Numbered from the stretch's first letter, positions 32,961-45,076 are shown. The stretch is DNA of 64,000 bases from Albugo candida (GCA_040437565.1 JBDOQK010000021.1:310001-374000); one strand, 5' to 3'. Translations and numbers: made by a program. Notes: generated by a model from the sequence alone, not told the origin.

Positions 32961-33496
32961 ATACGTAAAGAACTAGCAGAGAAAGATGACAATGTACCAA
33001 ATGAAATGGTCAGATGTGACTCATTGCCTCGTGTTTTGATACTCACTGTATAGAATCAGCAGCATGCTCTACTTTTCTCATACAGTATCCGATTACTTGA
33101 TATTTGTATAAATCGAGATGACTCCGCTGATATAAAACTCCGTGTCTCCAGATAATAACGGAGAAAGTAAAGGATACCGCACATCTGGCGGGTAGTGCTT
33201 CTTATACAACCCGACCTAACATAGTTTGAATAAATTCTATCTGAATTCAGCATTCAAGCCCGCTTTACCGATTTTAATAAAGAAAGGCATCTGGAGCGCA
33301 ATTTGGCGATTACAAATGAACAAAATATTAAAATCGTATGTTGTAAAAGTTTGCTATCGGATAGGGTACGTTATATTCGCCTATTTCGGCAATCAATCTC
33401 CATATCCTCCTTCCATTGGGATATCTACGAGCGCATCGAGTGATTCCCCGAGGTACGCATTGATCGTGCTCTTATTCATTGACACCATTCCACATT

Positions 33497-34009
33497 TCAT
33501 GAAGACAATTCTCTATGATGCGAAATGGGCTTCATGATCACTCCAATTGAAAGAGAGAGAATTACAAGTCCATCGAATACGAGGCTGAAAGCCTCTACCT
33601 TATGATTGTGATCTTCCCACAACGAAGGCAGTGCACTATTCATCCTGTGACTGCCACTGCAATAAATTGCGCTCGGTTGACATTTTACAATAATGAGCAA
33701 ACCTGATGACTCATTATGTCTATTGTATGCATCAGATCTCAATGTGAAGAAGTGTAAAACAACACAAAAAAGCAACCAAATTTCATTCTGCTCAATTAGT
33801 ATCAGCAGCGTCAACTGATTCTTTTGATTGTTGATCCATTGCCACAATGGCCATATAGTCGGCTGATCCCGATACATAGTCTCAGTTTGTACACATTCTA
33901 TCGAACCATTTGAACTTGTACGGTTCAATATAGTCACGAGAATTGACTTCGGGTGCGATTTGTACCTCGGGATTGCTTTGCTTGTAAACCAAACAAACAG
34001 GATGACCAT
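33497..34009 (-). CDS. Hypothetical 170-residue protein within the cassette, uncertain
   Basis: An ATG-initiated minus-strand frame beginning MVILFVWFTSKAI, which could be a short signal peptide. No domain is recognised; there is a second hydrophobic stretch (IWLLFCVVLHFF) in the middle. The matching DNA in the inverted copy (53940-54420) keeps the same start but its frame is interrupted, so the gene is either dispensable or never real. Confidence 0.3.
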   Translation of the reverse strand: MVILFVWFTSKAIPRYKSHPKSILVTILNRTSSNGSIECVQTETMYRDQPTIWPLWQWINNQKNQLTLLILIEQNEIWLLFCVVLHFFTLRSDAYNRHNESSGLLIIVKCQPSAIYCSGSHRMNSALPSLWEDHNHKVEAFSLVFDGLVILSLSIGVIMKPISHHRELSS

Positions 34010-34417
34010 TGTGTTTAAACGAAGCGGTCAGGAGCATTATATTCAGTTATCGAATCACCAACGGGTGATTGGCTGAATGAAACTCCAAAGTATTACACCG
34101 ACTCGCTCGGTGAGAGTACTTTCGCTTGTGCAAACGGTTGACATACTAGGTGTCGATTCAGTGATAGCAGAGTGGACTTGGACAATTCAACCTTTGCTCC
34201 TGCATATAAGATAGCCAAGGCATCTAGAGAAGTCTGTCAGTCTAATTCTAGTAATATAGACACCCTCAACCGTGCAACAAGATGAACAAATTTAAAGTTT
34301 AAACTAAAAAACGTCTTAAGAAGTGTAGCGATGACAATAAAACCAGCTCAAGTCGTAAAAACAGATGAATTCAAGATATACACGATAGCATTCACAAGCA
34401 CTCTTGAAATCCTAGCT

Positions 34418-34930
34418 TCAAGCACAATGGTGATAGTAAAACCAAGCAAATTCGGTTAGAAGATAGCGACGCTGAATGTTCTCGAGCAACGATAGAGGAG
34501 ACTTTTTAGCGGAATTTTTGGGTACTATCGTATCGTAAACCGTCTCCAGATAGTTACGTATTGCTGTATTAGACCCTTTTTCGGGGTATCCAGTGAACAT
34601 TTCCCTCAGCTTTACAGCAATTTCTTGTTCGGCCTTGTCAATCATCTTCTTGTCCTTGGATATTTTCAACTTGGTTAAATCAAAAAAGCTGGTGAGTATG
34701 TCCCCAAAGGGAGGAAGACTATTAGGGCACTTAATATCAGTTATTAAGACAATCTTGCATTTTTTCTTGTATTCTGTCACAGATTGCACGACCTTGGGAC
34801 ACTTTTTATTGTAAGTAACTGGGGTAATAGTTGCAACATTTGCTTCCATTAGGAGATATCGCTTAGCAGCCTCCGCATTTCCAACAGTGACCAATCCGAG
34901 CACAGAAGCTACAAAGGTGAGAGAGACCAT
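34418..34930 (-). CDS. Small secreted protein, family subtype B (member 4)
   Basis: 170 residues. The signal peptide MVSLTFVASVLGLVTVGNAE is followed by AAKRYLLMEANVATITPVT, giving an R-x-L-L tetrapeptide and then the subtype-B hallmark M-x-A-N-V. The body carries NKKCPKVVQSVTEYKKKC and IKCPNSLPP, then MFTGYPEKGSN (family F-x-G-Y-P), YLETVYDTIVPK, and RRYLLTEFAWFYYHHCA at the C-terminus. Most similar to member 9 (inverted copy, 50425) and the broken member 11 (57830). The 5' flank differs from subtype A except for the GACGTGTCTCTAT box at 35184-35196. Effector function is inferred only. Confidence 0.78.
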   Translation of the reverse strand: MVSLTFVASVLGLVTVGNAEAAKRYLLMEANVATITPVTYNKKCPKVVQSVTEYKKKCKIVLITDIKCPNSLPPFGDILTSFFDLTKLKISKDKKMIDKAEQEIAVKLREMFTGYPEKGSNTAIRNYLETVYDTIVPKNSAKKSPLSLLENIQRRYLLTEFAWFYYHHCA

Positions 34931-35183
34931 GTGTGATGTTGTTCGCTACAAGGGCCGGGTAGCAAATTGAGTTGTGGACCAAATTGATGTATGCAAATAC
35001 TTTTATTGCCAGCTGGCTTCCGATTCTTCGTTGTTGTACAGAAATCTGATCTGTATCGAGTGCAATGCTTTACCCTAATGGCGTTCGGGTCTTTTATGTG
35101 ACATGATGTACTGCCCGGCAGATACCCGGCGTCATCTCATTAATCTGGTATAATTACACGCCGAGTAGAAAGTGATCTTATAG

Positions 35184-35196
35184 TGACGTGTCTCTA
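35184..35196 (-). promoter_or_regulatory. ACGT-core box upstream of member 4
   Basis: GACGTGTCTCTAT in plus-strand reading, about 255 bp upstream of the ATG. The identical 13-mer stands upstream of members 2, 3, 9 and of the broken member 5, in both subtypes. Confidence 0.5.
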
Positions 35197-35199
35197 TCG

Positions 35200-37064
35200 A
35201 TATGTTTCTAGACAACATGTGTTGGTACTTGATTAATACATTGCTGTGTAAAAGCAGTCATACAAATCACAATCAAAAATTCTCATAACTGATTCATTTC
35301 TCTCCCGCTATCAGCGGTATAATCCACATGGAAACTGTTGCAGGGTACCAGAGAATACAGCTGGATGCATGCTGATCTTTTACAACACCAAATTCATATA
35401 ATATACGCTGTCGGAAGAACCTGGTAAGAACGACATATGGAGAAAAGAATCAGCTGATACGATATTTGTGCTGTCTGCTACATTCGCTTCCGATTTCTAG
35501 GAACAATCCCGCACACGGCCTAATTGGGCTTGGCTTTCTTTTCCTGTCTATCTGCGAGAACTCATATCACAGCCCGCTTTACCGATTAGAAATCAAGGTG
35601 GGCATCTGGATCTCGATTTGATGATTAGAGATGAAGCGAACGATCCGATCAAAACCTGAAGAAGTTGGCTACTGGACAGGATGCGCTGAATTCTACGCTT
35701 TGTCCCCGACCGTCATTCCCCATTTCATTATCTCGTGAAACGCACTACTGCTTTCGTACTGAGATAAAATCCGATGTACCTGTTGGAGGTCAAATATATA
35801 ATTCGGAACTGCGCTTCTGTGAGGAAACAATCTTAAATATCATCCTGCACTAGTATAGAGCCAAATAGAAAGAATTGGGGTCTCAGAATGCTCAAACCAG
35901 CTGCAGCGATCATTGGGAATTCCCCTGCGCTTTTGGTGGATAAATTAATACTATACGCGGAACACGTCCTAAATTTATCAATGAACTCGTTCTGCTTGCG
36001 CGTATACAACACGCTTTGATGATAAATTTGTTCACAACACACAACAATGTCTTATGTCGATGTTAAGGAATCCAGACATTGAATCCATCGATCCGGATCA
36101 AGATCATGGGAGGACCTACGACCTTTTTGTGATCCTAATTGGATGTAGACATTCCATCCGTCACTTTTGAGAGCCTTGCGTGTTTGCCAAGGCAAAATGA
36201 ATTGGTTTTCTGTGCTGTATATTGACCTCACTCCGTGCGGTAGTCGGTCTCATCGTCTGAGGGACCACAATAGTCTGCCAAATGTAAGTTTTGAGAATCA
36301 ACAATAACCGCTCTACAAATACCGTCACTTGAGGAAGATGCCGATTTGGAAACCGACCAAAGCAATTGGATGATCGGAGGTGCCATCTAAAGTGACATGT
36401 ACAAATATCATTGAGAATCTGATCTCCCTAAATGGTACAAGAGAAATCAAAAGAAATCCAAAGCTTTTATCGATCTCTTTGAAGCTGCGGCTTAATTTGA
36501 CTCAACACGGAAAACTTACCAGGTTGAAGCTCCAACGGGATTCGGAGCCTGGCTCGCTTATTTTGGAATGCGTTCTGCAATACTGGAACATTGATTAAAA
36601 GTATCTGACTTATAAGGTACCAACGTACTAACTCCTAAAGTTTTGCAAGTTTGTCGATCATTCTATAAGGAGTTCACTATTCGAGCCCTTTGTTACGAGC
36701 ATTCATCCATCCAAAGTGGAAGATTTTCTCTTGCTGCTTTACTTGAAGAAAACTGCTCACAAAGTCGGTGAGTTGCGTCTTTTTCGCAAGTTCTTGGCTC
36801 TAATTCGTCAGTCGTGTTCTGCGTATCTTGTCACCCCACACCAGGTTGCGGTGGCCACAGCGCAATAAGACGATTAGATTGATACTTTTTCAGTGATGAT
36901 CACATGGTGGCACGATTCTAAAACTATAGCGCCATTGAATAAACTCAAGGATACATCACTCGAAATTATTCCAGACTTTGAACGATCAGTGCTGGAAACT
37001 CATATTGAGGTATCAAATGTGAACGAGTGGGACCATATCATTAAAAAGTAAAACATACTGATGC
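35200..37064. repeat. Cassette spacers between members 5 and 4
   Basis: 35290-35520 matches 49860-50090 in inverted orientation, and 36440-36740 matches 56160-56420 in inverted orientation. The 3' block of member 5 lies at 36800-37060. No independent gene is supported. Confidence 0.6.
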
Positions 37065-37596
37065 TTATTTTAGATAACATTTTCCTGTTATAAAAACAGC
37101 TACTCGAGCAAGGAGCTGAGGATTTTTTGCCTTGAAACCGAATTTGAATTGATAAAACTTGTCATCTTTCAAATACATTTGACCAGGTAGAGAGTCGTAC
37201 AGCTCTTGAGTATATCGCGTTTTATCGAGTTTAGTGGGCTTATGAGGGTAACCACCGAATAGTTTTTGAAAATTGGAATTGGGTTCTACACTCTCAAAGT
37301 CTTCTGGGCGACCCATTTTCGGAGTGAAAAAATGCTGAATTATCGTTTGAAGACCTATAGCGTACGTGTCTTGGCATCATTGTTTTTCCCGGCGATCATC
37401 GCAGTAACGTCCAAATTATTTTAGTTCCAACGGTATTTTCTCTGTTGGGCACCAGTTTTTTTTTTAAATCAATTAGAAATGACTTTTTTCCAGGTGCACC
37501 TTGCTGCGAACTTGACTTGAGATAGCGCAATGCAACCTCCGCGTTTCCACCAGTGACCAGACTGAGTACGGCAGCTACGAATGCTAGAGAGACCAT
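37065..37596 (-). pseudogene. Interrupted secreted-family gene, subtype A (member 5)
   Basis: The 5' part reads MVSLAFVAAVLSLVTGGNAE then VALRYLKSSSQQGAPGKK. The 3' part, in another frame, reads CQDTYAIGLQTIIQ, then FGGYPHKPTK, LYDSLPGQ and FGFKAKNPQLLARVAVF with a terminal KCYLK. All family landmarks are therefore present but not in one frame. A long A/T homopolymer lies in the interrupted part, so a sequencing or assembly error is a real alternative to decay. Confidence 0.7.
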
Positions 37597-37699
37597 GGTT
37601 GAGATTGTTGGATTTTGAGCAATGGGAAGCAAATTGCGTTGTGGACCAAACTGAAGTGCGCTACTTCCTCCAGCAATTAGTGTGACTTTGTACATCCTT

Positions 37700-37921
37700 T
37701 GCATCCAGCTGTTGTTACGTCATTTTTACAAAATTTGTCCTTCTCATGACGCTAATGTGGGTTGTAAGTAATCTGACGTGGATCGCATCGATGGCTACCG
37801 TGATATACGTCCTAGTTTTCCATGCGAAATAGTATAGTCATCCGCGTCATCTAATTATCCAGTCATCGAACACTAATTCCACGGCACGTAGAAAATGAGC
37901 CTCACGGTGACGTGTCTCTAT
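37700..37921 (-). promoter_or_regulatory. Family 5' regulatory region (member 5)
   Basis: CATCCAGCTGTTGTTACGTCA at about 37703, with GACGCTA after it, and GACGTGTCTCTAT at 37909-37921. The layout and distances from the ATG are as in member 3. Confidence 0.5.
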
Positions 37922-39129
37922 GTAGATACTCAGTAGAATGTAAAGTGCTCTTACTCGCTGTAAAGAGTCGGCAGTATGCTCACCTACTATCACAGATTCG
38001 GATAAACTGATTTTTGTGATAATCGAGATGACTCAGCTGATACAAAGATCCGTGTCTCCACATAATGACGGAGACAGTAAGGTACAACGCAAATCTACTT
38101 ACACCTGGCAGGCAGTACCTCTTATACAGTCCGACTGAACATGAGATTGAGTAGAGATTGCCTGAGCTCAATATCGATGCCCGCTTAACCGATTTGTAAT
38201 GAACAAGGGCGTTTGGAGCTCGATTTGATGAATAGAAATGGACAAAATGGAAGGATCCTAAGTGTGAACGGTTCGCTATCGGATAAAATGCGTTTCAAAC
38301 GACACTTTTTACACTCAGTCAATCTCCATATTCTCTATCTCTAGCCTATCGAATGACACCCCGACGTACTCATTGGTGGTGCAGTTTACTTGGAAGGTAC
38401 AGTTCGCGAGCAAGATATTGTCCAGAAACACTTAAATGCCTGCACTTCGAGTATCAGAATCGAAAGTATCTGGACTAATGCTTCGATATGACGCAGTGAT
38501 CTCTTGACATCTTCATTCCATTCCTCTCTCAACTGCCAATACTATCACTGAAACACCGTGTAACCTGACTTCTCGAGACTCGGTTTGTTCGTTCGTATAC
38601 AGCACGCTTAAACAGTACTCTTCTTTGGAAAACACACTACAAGGTCTCCTGGTGTCATGCTTTGAAATTTGATCTTGGAATACAGCGATGCTGATCCACA
38701 TTCCTGTAAGAACGACAGCAATTCTGTGAACTTGATTGGACGGAGATTTTTCTCAAGTTAATAATGGGACGATTTTCTTGTGATAAGGCGAATTGCACTG
38801 TGTTGTGCTATTGGCAGACCTCACTCAGCATCGCATGAGACGTATGTCACAATGGTCTGCACGATATCGGAAGCATCCATTTTCCATTCACAAGAAGGCG
38901 TTTCGATACGCACGTAGCCTTCTAAGCTGTTGTCTCGCAGATTATTGCAAGTTTGTGCATTGTCACGTTCTATGGCTTGCTGCAATTAGATTCAAACACA
39001 CAGTTTGTACGGCAAAAAAGCTATAAGTATATCGTTAGCAGATAACAAAACAGACATAAGGATTCCGCACTCGCAAATTTATTTCGATTTTTAAGCTATC
39101 AATCGGATGGAAAGACTACCAATTGGAAA

Positions 39130-39229
39130 NNNNNNNNNNNNNNNNNNNNNNNNNNNNNNNNNNNNNNNNNNNNNNNNNNNNNNNNNNNNNNNNNNNNNNN
39201 NNNNNNNNNNNNNNNNNNNNNNNNNNNNN
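39130..39229. other. 100-N gap inside member 6
   Basis: The left flank matches 30460-30488. The right flank begins in the coding part of member 6. The missing piece is most likely represented by 30489-30680. Confidence 0.85.
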
Positions 39230-39658
39230 ACTCGCAGGAATTGCAGCAGGTAGGTACTTGTACAAGTCTCTGATATACTGTTCTTTTTCATCCTCCTTTG
39301 CGCGATCTCCAGGGTAACCAGAGAAAAACTTTTGAACGAGAGGTGCGAGTTCGCGCATCTTCAATCCTTCTGCCGTGGAGATGTCTTCAGTTTTCAAAAG
39401 CGAAGTAATTATACTCCTCAGTGCGACAGTATGCGTTTGAACGCAACCCTTCCCGTTCGGTTGCGAATTGCAGTTCATACGATAGTTTGTTGTCAACTGA
39501 GTGTCATCGGGGCATGTGCCGGGAATAAAATGAACCAAACTAGCTCCTCCTTTAGGTGCCGCATTTTGCGTGCTTGACTTGAGATATCGCACAGCAACGT
39601 CTGCATTTCCAAAAGTGATTAGAGCGAGTACGGATGTTAATACGCTGAGACAGATCAT
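39230..39658 (-). CDS. Small secreted protein, family subtype A (member 6), C-terminus in gap
   Basis: 143 residues are visible from the ATG at 39658. The signal peptide MICLSVLTSVLALITFGNAD is followed by VAVRYLKSSTQNAAPKGG with R-x-L-K. Cysteines appear in GTCPDD, RMNCNSQ and KGCVQTHTVAL, with the family segment KFFSGYPGDRA and then LYKYLPAAIPAS before the gap. The expected C-terminal FGLKGIHPFFLARFANFF is found at 30649-30700 on an almost identical sequence. A decayed relative lies at 19440-19697. The promoter block is at 39740-39830. Confidence 0.75.
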
Positions 39659-39739
39659 ATGTGCTTTTTGACTACTGGGGATTTAGAAGCAATTGATATG
39701 TGAATGACTCTGTTGGATAGTATGCCATTGCAGGTCCAT

Positions 39740-39830
39740 TACATCCAGCTGTCATTACGTCATTTTGATAAGACCTGTGACTCCTATGACGCTTCACTTT
39801 GCTTGCTGAGTAATCTGACGTGTATTCTAC
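39740..39830 (-). promoter_or_regulatory. Family 5' promoter block (member 6)
   Basis: CATCCAGCTGTCATTACGTCA and the nearby ATGACGCTTC and AATCTGACGTG match the blocks upstream of members 3, 5 and 10. The TGACGTAA palindrome half is intact. Confidence 0.5.
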
Positions 39831-41954
39831 GTATGCTTACCGTGGTATTTATCCGGCCTTTCCGTTTTACTTACCATATCATTCTTCAATGTACGCTTAT
39901 TGAGAAGGTATCTGCCGTGATCTTACGCCAAGTCGAAAGGCTATTCACGTGTGGGGTATTTGATTCGTTTATGCACAAACTTGAAAAGAAGACACCGTCA
40001 GAGGAGTCAACTATTGAAGGATCGATGGAGCCAAAGATGGGCGCTGAACCAGACCGCCATATCTATAGGTCTGTGTGTGTGCCAAAAGCGATTGTGTTGC
40101 AACATGCACATAAAATCGTAGCGAAGGCTATGGTTCTCAAGTGCCAAACAACGAGACAGAAGGCTGCTGTGATAAAGCTCCGAATTCATTAAAAAGTCTG
40201 CAAGGATTTGCAAGATGCTGTCATGAAATTATGACTTTTTCTCTGCAGGACGGTCCTTATGGAGTGAGTTGTTGAGACGAATTACACGCATTTCGGGTTG
40301 GAAGTAGACGTTGGAGAAGAGAAGGGATCATAAATGCGACAAGTTGGAACATTACAGCTTGATTCGTTCCATAATCCACAAAGAATGACTTGTCGGCATC
40401 TCATCTATTAAAAGCCAAAGAGTGGAACGAATCGAAGGAGCGGTCACAGTACGACTCTGTCAGGTCACAAAGAATGCAATGTCTATCAATGTATGCGACA
40501 TTGGATCCGAAAAAGAATTCAGGGCGCTGAGAGGTGATCGCTCATATTTGCCTCTTTTCCTGTATTCCGGATAGACTTACCGAATACGGTGGAATGTTGG
40601 ATGACCTGAATCTCATTATGAGCATCAGTGTTGTTCCTGACTGAATCATTACGTACAAGCTCTAAAGTCTTGTACGATCTCTCCCTGTCGTCCTATTACT
40701 GTCCATTTCTAAACAAGAAATAAGAAACCATTCAGTAGCTTACAGAGGTTCCACGACCTCCATATTCATCATATCGTTCTTTTCCGTTGATTTTGCATTC
40801 AAGATAGACCCAATGGACTCTTCACGACCCGTCTTAGCCGCAGCGATTAATGCCGAGTCATGGTACTGAGATCGCCATTGTCTGGCAATCCTCGTGTCTG
40901 TATATGCTCACAATCAGTCGACGCGCAGAAGGTAGTCGAAATGACTGAGCTTTATAAAGCCTCAGGGAAACTGTTTGGCATACCATCAAATGGAAGCATT
41001 GAGAAGCTTCTCTGGACGCATTTGTTGCAAGAATACCGCTGATGTAAAGTTGGAATTTCATTCTTTACGCCAACTGAATAATGTGGCGCTAGCGCTGATC
41101 AATGCCGCAACTATCAAGAGAAGCTATGCAGAATCGAAGGTGTAAGCAGAGTAGTGAGAAAATACATTCTGCGGGTTGTAAAGGATAGATGTCGTCTTCG
41201 GCACATAGTACAACATAGGAATCAGCCCACCATTCGAAACTGACGTAATGGTACGGAACGATACGTGAAGGATTCTTTAGGGTAGCATGGGTGCTTCACA
41301 GCGTGCAACATGCAATGAGCGCGTTTAAAAAGCTCTCTATGTGCTTACGTGTCAATAAGATAAAAGTACGCGTTCTTGATACACTCAACTTCTTCTTGAC
41401 CCGATCAACGCACTATTACGTGCAACGGAAGCGCATATCGTGAGTTTACTTCACCTACATTGACTGCATTCATATGCATCTCTACCTTGTTTTCGGAGCA
41501 TGTCAAAGTTGTTTGGTCCTATGCCTGTGTTCACGAGAGACAGAGATTGTCTTCAACGCATTACTATTTTGCGGCTGATGCAAGTAGCTCCATGGCCATG
41601 AAAAGTACTTTCTATTGCACTATTACGAAGCTTTTTAGCCCGACAAATTCTGAAAATCAGCACGGAAGATAGAAAGGTAATTCCCTTCATGCCATCCGTC
41701 CGTCAAAAAAAATACGGCGTAGCGATCGCAGTCTTGACATCCCCATGAAGAACAGCATGATCAAAACACTCCATTCGCTAAGAAATCCGGCTGCTCTCAG
41801 AGGGATGCGTGTGATTAGAAAATGCTTAAGCATCGGAATTGGGGCAGAACAAGAAGCTAGAATAATGTACAGCATGAAAGGGAGTGTAGAAATGCAAAAG
41901 GTATGTATTGGACAATCATGATTTTTTTCCTTGCAGAAGACCTCGACAAGACTA
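39831..41954. other. Spacer with partial duplication; no supportable gene
   Basis: 39700-39860 and 40730-40980 correspond to 19740-19880 and 20520-20720. Open frames here are short and lack motifs. No RNA gene was seen. Confidence 0.45.
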
Positions 41955-42488
41955 TCACTGCATCAAGCAATCGCCGAGAATTATCAGGACAAGTCGATTG
42001 AGAACGTCTGCATGCGGATAGTCAGTCGATACTATATGTGATGATAACCAAGCGCCACGCATATACGTCTTCATAGGCTCTAAAAGCTGCGTGAGGTAGC
42101 GACCCGCTTCGGCATTATCACGTGGTTGAGGACCCCCTGTAAGAACTCTTGATATCACATTATAGATTCCTTTATCATCCACCCATATGTACGGCGCAAC
42201 TGTGTCCGAGTTAATGTCGAATAATGTTGCAAGAATTGACACACCTGCATGAACCATGGAATCATGACATATTGGGCTGGGTTCATTTACCCACGAGCAC
42301 TTTAGATTCTTGAATGCTTGTACGTTCGTGTCCTTGACTAGATTGGGGCAATTAAGACTAGTAAATAAATCTTTATTTTGTACAGTTGCCACTTGCTGAG
42401 TGCTTGACTTGAGATTTCGCACTACAGCCTCCGCATTTCCGAAAATGACCATACCGAGTACGGGAGTAACGAAGTTGAGAGAAACCAT
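41955..42488 (-). CDS. Small secreted protein, diverged family member (member 8)
   Basis: 177 residues. The signal peptide MVSLNFVTPVLGMVIFGNAE is followed by AVVRNLKSSTQQVATVQ, keeping R-x-L-K with Asn at x. Cysteines appear in SLNCPNLV, NLKCSWVN and SPICHDSMVHAG. The family F-x-G-Y-P segment is altered to VLTGGPQPRD, and the C-terminus LVLIILGDCLMQ keeps the final helix and Cys. A variant of the ACGT box (AATGTGTCTCTAT, 42731-42743) lies 245 bp upstream. It is the most diverged of the R-x-L-K-bearing members. Confidence 0.72.
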   Translation of the reverse strand: MVSLNFVTPVLGMVIFGNAEAVVRNLKSSTQQVATVQNKDLFTSLNCPNLVKDTNVQAFKNLKCSWVNEPSPICHDSMVHAGVSILATLFDINSDTVAPYIWVDDKGIYNVISRVLTGGPQPRDNAEAGRYLTQLLEPMKTYMRGAWLSSHIVSTDYPHADVLNRLVLIILGDCLMQ

Positions 42489-42544
42489 GAATGATTTTGT
42501 TGACTACTGAGGAGGAAGCAAATAGTGTTGTGAATCAACTGATG

Positions 42545-43999
42545 TGTGCAATACATTTTACCAGTGTTGGAAATTGCCCATCCTCTGCATCAACCTGATT
42601 CTGTATCGCATACACTATCGACCCAGTGTACGTCATCGCCTTTCCATGTGAATGTGGGTACTATTCTACGTCATCTTATTGATCTACTATCGAGCCCCAA
42701 CTATACGTCGCGATAATTGATTCTCACAGCAATGTGTCTCTATCCGTGTGTTCGTCGGTAAAATGTGATGGTACACGATAGATTGCTATTTGGAAAGAAG
42801 CCATAGAGAATGACAATATAAAATGTGACTCATACTCCTTTCATTCGGAACCCGTTGTTCACGCCATAGTCCACAATTGCCACATAATATCGGATTACCT
42901 AATTCTGCGATAGAGAATCCACCTGATACGAAATCTGGTCCAGAATCAACTCCATACCATATGCTGGAAGAAACGACACACGGATGAAAAATTTAGCTGA
43001 AACGATTCTGAACTTTCGCGCACGTGAGAAGGAATCTGAGCATAATACCGATGTGTAGCCGGTTCGGGATCGTTGCTACTTACATCTGGCAAGCATTATC
43101 GTTTATACATCCACCAAATGTGGTCTTTTCTTATTATTGCTTGATGAATCGCATTGAGCGAGTGTAATCGTAATCTCACCCGAATCAAGAGCCAAAATGA
43201 TAGTCAACAGAGAGAGGTTCAAAGATGGCTCGAGCTTATGTCATTCCAACGCATCGACACCGACTATCAATGCAGCCGTCATTGAGCGTTTTATGTGAAA
43301 TATGTCTAAATATACTCCAACGTGCACGGATCTCAATTGACGATTCGGAGAGGTAAAAAGTATGCTGAATTGTCACCGTCTTTGAGCGGCATAACGATGA
43401 AGAGAGAATTGATGAGAAGTGAGAAAAGAAAAAAGAGTTGACACCCTGTCGAGGTAGAATGATGGACGATTGGAGAGCGGAACATTACGTACGCATCAGC
43501 AAATACAAAGGGGAATCTAAACTACAGGAAGGGATCACATTAACTCTTCTNNNNNNNNNNNNNNNNNNNNNNNNNNNNNNNNNNNNNNNNNNNNNNNNNN
43601 NNNNNNNNNNNNNNNNNNNNNNNNNNNNNNNNNNNNNNNNNNNNNNNNNNAAGAGCCAAAATGATAGTCAACAGAGAGAGGTTCAAAGATGGCTCGAGCT
43701 TATGTCATTCCAACGCATCGACACCGACTATCAATGCAGCCGTCATTGAGCGTTTTATGTGGAAACACAAAGGGGAATCTAAACTACAGGAAGGGATCAC
43801 ATTGACTCTTCTACCTGATGGTATGATCTGAGAGAGGTTACTATCGTCCGTAGGTTATGTGAATTAAGGAGTACGCAACATTCAATTTGACTGGAAATGT
43901 TATGACACAACGAAGGGATCTATTCTCGTGCTTGAAAAGCTTAAATTAGACGTATCGGTTCCTGCGCTTTTTGCATTGTATTTCTCGTGATAGCGAGCA
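42545..43999. other. Upstream spacer of member 8, with a gap and an indel between contig copies
   Basis: No gene is supported. The segment 43190-43290 recurs after the 100-N gap (43551-43650) as 43651-43760. The right copy then jumps directly to the sequence found at 43500 in the left copy, so the two versions differ by about 210 bp. Confidence 0.6.
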
Positions 44000-44386
44000 A
44001 TGTCATTGAAAGAACACGGCGCAAATTCACTTCGGGGAGGAAGACGAGCGTTTGGATGCGCAACTTTGGTAGGAAATTACGTGGAAGAGCGTCATTCTGC
44101 TCAAAACAGTCCTGTGGCATGGTGCTCGACAATTTATGGATCGTACAGCGATAAAACCACTGCGCACGAACAAATGATGCAGGGTGCGAGAAAGTTCCCG
44201 AAGCGTTTTGGAGCGCGACTCATTCCATCTGAATCGTCTTTTGTAAACCGGATTGGTGCGAATAATTCATCGAAGCAAATCACAGCTTGGAAATCAATAC
44301 CACATTCTGTACGCGCAAATACAGGTATCCCAACGGAATATGCACCTAAGAATGGTATGCGAGGTGGCATAATATCACTGTCATAG
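44000..44386 (+). CDS. Hypothetical 128-residue protein
   Basis: An ATG-initiated frame with a protein-like composition: RRAFGCATLVGNYVEERHSA, YGSYSDKTTAHEQMMQG, KFPKRFGARLIPSESSF. No signal peptide or membrane segment and no family recognised. The opposite strand is also open (44134-44550) but starts with a low-quality Gln/Lys stretch, so this strand is preferred. The 3' end and trailer are repeated after the next gap (44765-45010), which I attribute to contig overlap. Confidence 0.4.
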   Translation: MSLKEHGANSLRGGRRAFGCATLVGNYVEERHSAQNSPVAWCSTIYGSYSDKTTAHEQMMQGARKFPKRFGARLIPSESSFVNRIGANNSSKQITAWKSIPHSVRANTGIPTEYAPKNGMRGGIISLS

Positions 44387-44642
44387 GTGAAGCGTATCAT
44401 TATACTTAGGCTCGGGATGGTGAAAATACATATTTTTGAATACAATTTATTCACAATCACGCAGTCTCTCCTCCTGTGATCTTTCGGTGATTCGGACATA
44501 TTTGTTTTATGTTGTTTTTGTGATTGTTGTGTAGACATAAATGACTTCACTAGTGCCTAGACTACAACAAATAATGTTATGTTAATGAAGCATTGCCTAC
44601 CCAACTTGTTGTAACATTAAAGACCTATCATGTAAGTAATCT

Positions 44643-44664
44643 GGTCTTATGGTGTAATGGTTAG
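44643..44664 (+). tRNA. tRNA-Gln 5' fragment cut by gap
   Basis: GGTCTTATGGTGTAATGGTT plus AG is identical to the first 22 bases of the tRNA-Gln(TTG) gene at 45077. It runs into 100 N. The right contig restarts upstream at a copy of 44327, so this is probably the contig-overlap version of the same gene or of a second identical gene. Confidence 0.6.
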
Positions 44665-45076
44665 NNNNNNNNNNNNNNNNNNNNNNNNNNNNNNNNNNNN
44701 NNNNNNNNNNNNNNNNNNNNNNNNNNNNNNNNNNNNNNNNNNNNNNNNNNNNNNNNNNNNNNNNCCCAACGGAATATGCACCTAAGAATGGTATGCGAGG
44801 TGGCATAATATCACTGTCATAGGTGAAGCGAATCATTATACTTAGGCTCGGGATGGTGAAAATACATATTTTTGAATATAATTTATTCACAATCACGCAG
44901 TCTCTCCTCCTGTGATCTTTCGGTGATTCGGACATAATTGTTTTATGTTGTTTTTGTGATTGTTGTGTAGACATAAATGACTTCACTAGTGCCTAGACTA
45001 CAACAAATAATCGTATTACATAGTAAAACAGTGCGTAGTGGGGATTATCCATGTTAACGACGTTTACAGTGGAAAT

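Noticed and set aside
44134-44550. A minus-strand gene opposite 44000-44386
   Set aside because: Its N-terminal part is low complexity. The plus-strand frame looks more protein-like, though confidence in either is low.
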